The position numbers and the translations under genes are program-made. The notes beneath the pieces are model-generated. The model had not been told where the DNA came from. It did not search any database and was given only the letters and a program-made list of their open reading frames with translations. DNA of 55,851 nucleotides from positions 1-55,851 of the forward strand of contig JAQURJ010000004.1 in assembly GCA_028715705.1 (NCBI GenBank), written 5' to 3'. Below, in pieces: positions 50,523 to 55,851 of the stretch. The DNA is from Phycisphaerae bacterium (GTDB lineage: Bacteria; Planctomycetota; Phycisphaerae; Sedimentisphaerales; Anaerobacaceae). Within the stretch, counting starts at the first letter, position 1; each line of letters starts with the position of its first letter.

Positions 50523-50832
50523 TGTTAACCCCTTTTTAAAAATTAAGGAACTTTTCTTTAACTCTTCCTATACCCTCTTTCTATACCCTGTAAAATAAGT
50601 AAATTCCTGATAATTGAGGGAGTTTTGCCTTAAACAAGTAACCAAAAACCAAGATACAAGGTGCAAAAGTCGTTGTCATTTCGAACGAATGTGAGAAACC
50701 TGTGTAAAAATCATCCAGCGCCAAAAAATTTCATACAAGAGCTTTGTGATGATATTAGGGTAAAACCTAAACAGGTACTCTTAGTGCTGGAATCCTCAAC
50801 TTTACGTTTTTCGCTTTTACTTTTACGCTCTT
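50523..50832. other. Gene-free stretch with a GTCATTTCGAACGAATGTGAG repeat word
   Basis: About 310 bp between the Cys-rich microprotein and the DUF2617-like gene. It holds a word at 50675-50699 (GTCATTTCGAACGAATG, then TGAGAAAC), a common interspersed motif in bacterial genomes, and an 'AACAAGTAACCAAAAACC' word. The short plus frame at 50661 starts inside the repeat and is not called. A probable minus-strand upstream region for the microprotein lies near 50523-50560. Confidence 0.5.
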
Positions 50833-51381
50833 CTATCCTGCCAGATCGAAAAGCGACTGCGTCTTGACCATCGTTATCTGGTCTGGATAAGCGGCGAAGG
50901 TATGAACATGCAATTCCTTGTCGCGAGCCTCGTAATCTATATAGCAGAAAGGCTCAAGATCACCTGTGCTCAATTGCGGAAAAGAAATGAAAAGCCCCCG
51001 TTTGCTGCCGAATTTCTGAAGGTCTTTATAACTTTGCCGATACAGGTTGGGGCTCATTCTTTCGACCTGAAAATCAGTGATATAGCTGACGTTTTTGCTC
51101 AGGGTGCATTTATGCGATTTTGGCCCGCGGAAACGGAACCGCTCTATAAGGCCGCGTTCGGGCAAATCCTGCCCCGGCCCGCTGATAAGCTCCGTAAGGC
51201 ACTGCCCGTCGCGAAACACACTTACAACATGCGTACAGCCCGTAACCCAGATATACGCTTCGTAGGTGCTGGTCTTCACATGGCGGCTGGAATAGATATG
51301 GAACAGTTCGGGATGCAGCGGCCTCTGGAAAAGACTGAAACACAATTCTTCGACGGCGACTTTTACTTGCGGCAGTTCCAT
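50833..51381 (-). CDS. DUF2617-like protein
   Basis: A 182-residue soluble protein. The N-terminal VEELCFSLFQRPLHPELFHI, the middle VTGCTHVVSVF and ERFRFRGPKSHKC, and FCYIDYEARDKELHVHTFAA with its strand-rich C-terminus fit what I remember of DUF2617, a family of planctomycetes and some actinobacteria without known role. I am moderately sure. GGAGATATT precedes the ATG. No membrane segment or signal. It stands alone between the microprotein and the ICMT-like gene. Confidence 0.6.
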   Translation of the reverse strand: MELPQVKVAVEELCFSLFQRPLHPELFHIYSSRHVKTSTYEAYIWVTGCTHVVSVFRDGQCLTELISGPGQDLPERGLIERFRFRGPKSHKCTLSKNVSYITDFQVERMSPNLYRQSYKDLQKFGSKRGLFISFPQLSTGDLEPFCYIDYEARDKELHVHTFAAYPDQITMVKTQSLFDLAG

Positions 51382-51609
51382 AATATCTCCTTATCTTTCT
51401 TTGCTGTCAGTATTATACCAAATTTATCCCATGCGATTCAAGGCGTTTATCAATACTGATAACTGCGTCAACCGTTCCTTATAGGACGGTAATCCTGCAA
51501 GTCCGCCGATTCCAACAACTAACAAACGCGAAAATTTTTTTAAATTTCGCCATTTTTATTAAAGTTTTTGAAAAGACCGGATAAACAGACAGATGTGGGC
51601 GTTTATTGT

Positions 51610-52212
51610 TTAAAAAGGAAAGTGCCATAAAACCGGAATGACTCCGTGTTCGTGTAAAAGTTCGAGCATGTCTTCGACATACGGAATGAACAGGATACCG
51701 GCTGTATCGAAAGCGATCCTTTTTATCGAGCGGACATTTACCGCGAGCGTTTCAGCGCTGGTATAGTTTGAAAATTTCGGCCAGAACCGCGGCACTTTTT
51801 GTTTGTACGTCCGATATTGGTCGCCAAAGATATTTTCAAGATTTGTTTCCTCCATTTTAGCGACAATAATATGAATTGGAACGATGATAGCCGGTACGAG
51901 CAGCACTATAAGCGAATTCTCAAAGCAAAGCCCGACACCTATCGCCAGAAAAAAAGTGCCGACATACAGTGGATTTCTGCATATCGAATAAGGACCTTCA
52001 GCGATAAGTTCTTTTGATTTGCGGCTGCCGATATAGAAGATGCACCATATTCTGATCACCAGGCCGGCCAAAAGGCACATATACCCGATCAGTTCCATTG
52101 TAAAACCCGCAGCCGATTCCATGGACCACGGCGGCCTTACAAATACGGCGACAAAAATGACCGGAATAAAAGCCAGCCTCAGCAAATGAATTCTTAGTTT
52201 GCGTAAATACAT
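51610..52212 (-). CDS. ICMT/PEMT-like membrane methyltransferase
   Basis: A 200-residue protein with four or five membrane helices and the isoprenylcysteine carboxyl methyltransferase-like end: LIAEGPYSICRNPLYVGTFF, then KMEETNLENIFGDQYRTYKQ and VPRFWPKF. The RNPxY and EExxLxxxFGxxYxxYxxxVPRF patterns form the SAM-binding region in this family. Bacterial members methylate unknown small molecules or lipids. The last 45 residues form a soluble tail. It is divergent from the YejM-like gene. Confidence 0.8.
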   Translation of the reverse strand: MYLRKLRIHLLRLAFIPVIFVAVFVRPPWSMESAAGFTMELIGYMCLLAGLVIRIWCIFYIGSRKSKELIAEGPYSICRNPLYVGTFFLAIGVGLCFENSLIVLLVPAIIVPIHIIVAKMEETNLENIFGDQYRTYKQKVPRFWPKFSNYTSAETLAVNVRSIKRIAFDTAGILFIPYVEDMLELLHEHGVIPVLWHFPF

Positions 52213-52255
52213 TTTTTCCTCAATTATGACTCAAAAAATAACGATGTCTTTGTTT

Positions 52256-52279
52256 AATCTATGCCATTTGGCATAGATT
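52256..52279. promoter_or_regulatory. Perfect 11-bp inverted repeat, operator-like
   Basis: AATCTATGCCA (52256-52266) and TGGCATAGATT (52269-52279) form a perfect 24-bp palindrome with a 2-bp spacer. It lies 44 bp upstream of the ICMT-like start and 172 bp upstream of the YejM-like start, in the 238-bp divergent gap. It has no T tract, and its size suits a dimeric regulator. Confidence 0.6.
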
Positions 52280-52450
52280 GGACGAAATTATGAGTTGTTT
52301 ATTATAAGGGTTTTAGTAAGAGTTTGCATGAAAAATTTTCTGGCTGCTGCTGTTTTTTAAAAGCGGGTCATTGACCTTATGAGCCGGTATCGCTATTATT
52401 TCAGGATACGATGCCGATGGGCGTCTAAACCACACTTTTCAGGGTAAAAT

Positions 52451-54352
52451 ATGAGTTCCATAAATCGCGGTAAGGTGCTTGGCTATTATTTTTGCCTCAC
52501 ATACATTGTCCTTCTGATAAATTCTGCAGGCTACCTTAAAACCATAAAATACACCAATACGACAACAGCCGTTTTCGCCGCTATGGTATATTTTAGCTAC
52601 TGTCTGTTTTATCTGCTGATTATGTTCCTTCCGGTTCACGTGCTCGACCGCATCCTGTCTATCGGCTTTGTCGAAAATCTTCTTCGCAAAATCCGCATCA
52701 ACAGCACCGCTGTCATTTACATCTTCTGTGCAGCCGCATTTTCCTTCCTACAGGTTTTTATCTTCGCCGACAGGTTCATCTATTCGATGTACGAGTTTCA
52801 CATCAACGGATTTGTATGGAACATCTTTTTAACTCCTGGCGGCCTCGATTCACTCGGAACCGGAAGACAGGCAACACTGGTTTTTGTTGTTATAATCGCC
52901 GGATTGATATTACTTCAGGTTATTCTGCTTTTACTGAGCAGCTTTTTGGCGAACAGGCCGCCATTTAAGTTCCGCTTTATTCGTCCAGCCATAATCACAG
53001 CGATAATACTTCTTATTCTTGCGGGCGGGTTTCAGGCTTTTGTTTATGGCGTCAGCAGCTTTGAGGGATATGTCCCTGTTCTTTCCGCTTCCAAGGCTTT
53101 TCCGCTGTATCAGCCTATAACGTTTCGCGGGCTGGCCAAATCACTCGGATTGAAAGCGAACGAGGATACTTCATTTAAGATGAAGGTAGGCGAATCGTTT
53201 TCGTTAAAGTATCCGTTGAATCCTATAGTTCGCGACCCAAATCACACACGGTATAATATAGTCTGCCTGGTGGCTGAATCTCTGCGAGGCGATATGCTTA
53301 CTTCCGAGATTATGCCGGCAAGCTGGAAATTTTCTCAGACAGCCGTACGCTGCACCGACCATTACAGCAGCGGCACCGGCACTCGAATGGGGCTTTTCGG
53401 TATGTTCTACGGCCTTTACGGAAATTATTGGTTCAGTTTTCTAAATGAACGCAAAGGCCCGCTTTTGATAGATATGCTTATTGAAGATAATTACCAGTTC
53501 TCGATGTACACAAGCGCAGCTTTCACTTATCCGGAATTCGATAAAACCATTTTTGCCCATATCGCCCCCGAGGACCTGCATCCCTTTGCCAGCGATCAGG
53601 GATGGAAAAGCGACCGCAAAAATGTCGCTGACCTTATAGATTTTATGGACAACCGGGATCGGTCGCGCCCGTTTATGACATTCATGTTTTTTGAATCGCC
53701 GCACGCACGCTACTATTTCCCGCCGGAAAATGCTATACGCAGCGAATACCTGAAGGAATTTAATTATGCTACGACAGATATTGAGAAAGATATCGAACTG
53801 ATAAAGAACAGGTATATAAATTCGTGTAATCATCTCGACAGTCAGCTTGCCCTGATAATAAACTATCTTAAAGAAAACAACCTTCTGGATTCGACAATAG
53901 TAATTATTACCGGCGACCACGGTGAAGAATTTATGGAAAAGGGCCACTGGGGACATAATTCCGATTTCACCGAAGAACAGACGATAACGCCGATGGTGCT
54001 GTGGATACCCGGCTGCGAACCGAAAATAATAAACTCTATTACAAGCCATCTGGATATCCCTCCTACATTGATGAAGCTATTGGGCGTAAAGAATCCGCCA
54101 GCCGATTATTGCCTCGGCTATGACATGCTGGGCGGCAAGGTGCGCGACTTTACGGTAATCAGCGACTGGGATAGTCTTGCTTATGTTGACAGCCAATTCA
54201 AGGCGGTCTTTCCCCTAAAAGTTTATGGTTTTGCCGGTCAAAATGTTACTACCCACGATGATGCCGAAGTTGCGAATACGGATGCTTTTTATAATAGCCA
54301 CAGAGACAAGCTGCTGAAAATACTTGATCAGGCGGGGCAATTCACCGACTGA
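52451..54352 (+). CDS. YejM/PbgA-like inner-membrane sulfatase-fold protein
   Basis: A 633-residue protein with five N-terminal membrane helices (residues about 12-205). It then has LSASKAFPLYQPITFRGLAKSLGL, the interfacial segment found in E. coli YejM, followed by the sulfatase fold: NIVCLVAESLRGDML, HYSSGTGTRMGLFGMFYGLY with the modified nucleophile region, ITGDHGEEFMEKGHWGH and HLDIPPTLMKLLG. In E. coli, YejM controls lipopolysaccharide synthesis through LapB and FtsH acting on LpxC. A similar role here would be inference. AGGGTAAAAT precedes ATG 52451. Confidence 0.8.
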   Translation: MSSINRGKVLGYYFCLTYIVLLINSAGYLKTIKYTNTTTAVFAAMVYFSYCLFYLLIMFLPVHVLDRILSIGFVENLLRKIRINSTAVIYIFCAAAFSFLQVFIFADRFIYSMYEFHINGFVWNIFLTPGGLDSLGTGRQATLVFVVIIAGLILLQVILLLLSSFLANRPPFKFRFIRPAIITAIILLILAGGFQAFVYGVSSFEGYVPVLSASKAFPLYQPITFRGLAKSLGLKANEDTSFKMKVGESFSLKYPLNPIVRDPNHTRYNIVCLVAESLRGDMLTSEIMPASWKFSQTAVRCTDHYSSGTGTRMGLFGMFYGLYGNYWFSFLNERKGPLLIDMLIEDNYQFSMYTSAAFTYPEFDKTIFAHIAPEDLHPFASDQGWKSDRKNVADLIDFMDNRDRSRPFMTFMFFESPHARYYFPPENAIRSEYLKEFNYATTDIEKDIELIKNRYINSCNHLDSQLALIINYLKENNLLDSTIVIITGDHGEEFMEKGHWGHNSDFTEEQTITPMVLWIPGCEPKIINSITSHLDIPPTLMKLLGVKNPPADYCLGYDMLGGKVRDFTVISDWDSLAYVDSQFKAVFPLKVYGFAGQNVTTHDDAEVANTDAFYNSHRDKLLKILDQAGQFTD

Positions 54353-54410
54353 ATTATATCTTGATTTAACGCCACAACGCCGCTACGATAAAACCAATAT
54401 GGAGAATAAT

Positions 54411-54887
54411 ATGGAAGGCAAAAAACCATCCGACAGCGCCGTCGAGAGCAGGTATCTTTTGATGCCTGATCAGGCTAATCCTTATGGAACCGCTTTTGGC
54501 GGAGTTATTGTGGCCTGGATAGATATGGTTGGGGCGATGGCTGCACAGAGGCATTGCGGCAAAGAGGTTGTTACCGCAAGTATCGATTCGATCTCGTTCA
54601 AAGAACCGATCCGTGTCGGCGACCATGTTGTGTTGAAGGCTTGTGTTAATTATATCGGCCATACTTCAATGGAAGTCGGCGTTCGGGTCGTTCGCGAGGA
54701 CCCGTACAGCGCAAAACAGGTTATAGCTACAACGGCTCATCTTACCTTTGTTGCGCTTGATAAAGATAAACACCCCTGTCCAGTGCCTCCGATATTACCC
54801 CAATCTACCGACGAAAAAAGACGATACGAAAACGCTAAACTCCGCGTCCAAGCCAGAAAAGATCTGCTAAGCAAAATCAAACGCTGA
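54411..54887 (+). CDS. Acyl-CoA thioesterase (YciA-like hotdog)
   Basis: Hydrolyses acyl-CoA to acid and CoA. About 158 residues in one hotdog domain: LLMPDQANPYGTAFGGVIVA with the helix-capping Asn/Gly region, WIDMVGAMAAQRHCG with the catalytic Asp, SIDSISFKEPIRVGDHVVLK and a charged C-terminal helix (KRRYENAKLRVQARKDLL). ATG 54411 has GGAG 6 bases upstream; ATG 54399 and an upstream frame to 54324 are less likely. It follows the YejM-like gene by 58 bp. Confidence 0.9.
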   Translation: MEGKKPSDSAVESRYLLMPDQANPYGTAFGGVIVAWIDMVGAMAAQRHCGKEVVTASIDSISFKEPIRVGDHVVLKACVNYIGHTSMEVGVRVVREDPYSAKQVIATTAHLTFVALDKDKHPCPVPPILPQSTDEKRRYENAKLRVQARKDLLSKIKR

Positions 54888-55033
54888 TATCGCCTCTGTA
54901 CTATAAAAATTAAACGGCAATCCGCTTTCGCAGCTTTATGTTTTTCGTTCTTCACTTTACACTTTCTATACATCCGCACTTTGACACTGTTTGGCTAGCA
55001 GTAATTTGTACCATTTTCAAATAATAATAGATG

Positions 55034-55062
55034 TTGACGGTAGATAGGGGATACTCTAAATT
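55034..55062 (+). promoter_or_regulatory. Weak promoter candidate for the TauE/SafE gene
   Basis: TTGACG (55034-55039), 17-bp spacer, TAAATT (55057-55062), 25 bp ahead of the start codon. Confidence 0.4.
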
Positions 55063-55086
55063 TTATATTTTCCCAAGGAAATGGTA

Positions 55087-55851
55087 ATGGAATTTACATG
55101 GATACAATATGCCAGCGGGACGATAATCGCCGTTTTTGTAGGCTTTTTGACTGGTATTTTCGGTGTTGGCGGCGGATTCTTGATGACACCGACCTTGATG
55201 ATATTAATTGGAGTGCCTGGTGAAATTGCAGTAGGAACGGGTTTGGCAACTATACTGGTCAGTTCAAGTGTGGGGCTGTGGAAACGGCGTGGAACTGGAA
55301 CGGTTGACGTAAAACTGGCGGTAATGCTTGGGGTGGGCAGCGTCGTGGGGGTAATAATAGGGATTTTGGCTATCAAGCGGCTAAAGACCATGAATAATAT
55401 AATCGTTTTCACAAGGGAACAAAATCCGATGCAGTTTATCCTGCTGTGCCTGTTCTTTTTGCTGCTAACCTTGATAACTGTGTTTCTGTTGTACGATATC
55501 CTGAAAAAAAGCAAAACAGAAAGGCACATAGGAATATTCACAAAGATAGCTACCCCACCGTTTATACATTTTGATTCACTTGATGAACCGAGGATTTCGA
55601 CTCTACCGATAGAGATATTAGGGCTGAGCGCTGGTATATTGACCGGCCTGCTGGGTATCGGAGGCGGAATCGTGGTTATACCTGCGCTGATCTATCTGGT
55701 GGGCCAGCGAGCGTCCAAAGCAGTGGGGACAAGTTTGCTTTTGGTGTGGATTTCATCGCTGGCAGGGGTCAGCTTACATTTACTGGACCATAATATAAAA
55801 TGGCTGCTTCTGGCTGGAATGGCAGCGGGCAGCACCGGCGGTGTATGGATA
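55087..55851 (+). CDS. TauE/SafE-family sulfite/organosulfonate exporter, 3' truncated by window edge
   Basis: A membrane permease of the TauE/SafE (DUF81) type, open to the last base, so the C-terminus is missing. From ATG 55087 (AAGGA 8 bases upstream; ATG 55081 also possible) it reads MEFTWIQYASGTIIAVFVGF with LTGIFGVGGGFLMTP, the Gly-rich family loop, then VGTGLATILVSSSVGLWKRR. A hydrophilic insert with IGIFTKIATPPFIHFDSLDE follows, and a second Gly-rich loop LLGIGGGIVVIPALIYLVG with KAVGTSLLLVWISSLAG. The two-fold symmetry is typical. The substrate is not readable. Confidence 0.88.
   Translation, partial: MEFTWIQYASGTIIAVFVGFLTGIFGVGGGFLMTPTLMILIGVPGEIAVGTGLATILVSSSVGLWKRRGTGTVDVKLAVMLGVGSVVGVIIGILAIKRLKTMNNIIVFTREQNPMQFILLCLFFLLLTLITVFLLYDILKKSKTERHIGIFTKIATPPFIHFDSLDEPRISTLPIEILGLSAGILTGLLGIGGGIVVIPALIYLVGQRASKAVGTSLLLVWISSLAGVSLHLLDHNIKWLLLAGMAAGSTGGVWI

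Overview
The window is a stretch of bacterial chromosome, about 45 percent GC by eye, that reads best as a member of the Planctomycetota, class Phycisphaerae (Sedimentisphaerales-like). This is an inference from content: a secreted M6-type protease ending in a dockerin-like repeat of the GDFGLDCRVDSLDLAQL type, an LpxC-FabZ fusion, a prepilin-type protein, many large secreted proteins of unknown function, and intergenic DNA full of short repeated words. The lpx and bamA genes show a Gram-negative cell with lipid A. Both window edges cut genes: tilS on the left and a TauE/SafE transporter on the right.

Layout. 1-2275: the end of tilS and a CaCA cation exchanger. 2276-7349: an accessory region with a helically phased degenerate repeat, word-like interspersed repeats, a four-helix-bundle gene, a membrane-anchored Mrr-like nuclease, a DUF3841-like gene, small unknown genes and the remnant of an HNH endonuclease. 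7350-22182: a long run of plus-strand housekeeping genes. It holds tRNA-Gln, a truncated glmU, prs, rplY, pth, rpsF, ssb, rpsR, rplI and dnaB, then the outer-membrane block bamA, ompH, lpxD, lpxC/fabZ, lpxA, a Gfo/Idh oxidoreductase and proC. 22279-26518: nfu, then mtnA and uvrA on the minus strand. 26796-34368: secreted and envelope proteins and a DeoR-type regulator. 34639-36264: what is left of a pyruvate/acetoin dehydrogenase operon, with E1 alpha and E1 beta collapsed into one 123-residue chimera in front of an intact E2. 36525-40257: two paired lipoproteins, a Ysc84-like lipoprotein and an LtaS-like sulfatase. 40506-40689: a sigma-54 promoter followed by a structured, terminator-ended putative small RNA. 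40744-44967: a ThiD2-ThiE fusion, a spacer with two perfect DnaA boxes, and an 815-residue MetF / MetV-like / methyltetrahydrofolate methyltransferase-like fusion. 45045-47357: a Myb-like DNA-binding protein, a Lys-rich microprotein, a minimal TrkH-pore/RCK_C protein and CorA. 47828-55851: a histidine kinase, a Cys-rich microprotein, a DUF2617-like gene, an ICMT-like methyltransferase divergent from a YejM/PbgA-like sulfatase with a perfect palindrome between them, an acyl-CoA thioesterase and the TauE gene.

How the genes work together. The central block couples translation and replication (pth, bL25, bS6, SSB, bS18, bL9, DnaB) to outer-membrane assembly (BamA, OmpH) and lipid A synthesis (LpxD, LpxC/FabZ, LpxA); a YejM-like protein elsewhere in the window could sense or regulate lipopolysaccharide supply. 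Several one-carbon and sulfur genes (the MetF fusion, MtnA, ThiE, TauE) are scattered through the right half. The observations most worth following are the sigma-54 small RNA, the E1 alpha/E1 beta deletion chimera, the MetF triple fusion, the 10/11-bp alternating repeat, the truncated GlmU and the small accessory island with the membrane-anchored nuclease. All functional calls come from reading motifs and gene order; no database search was run.
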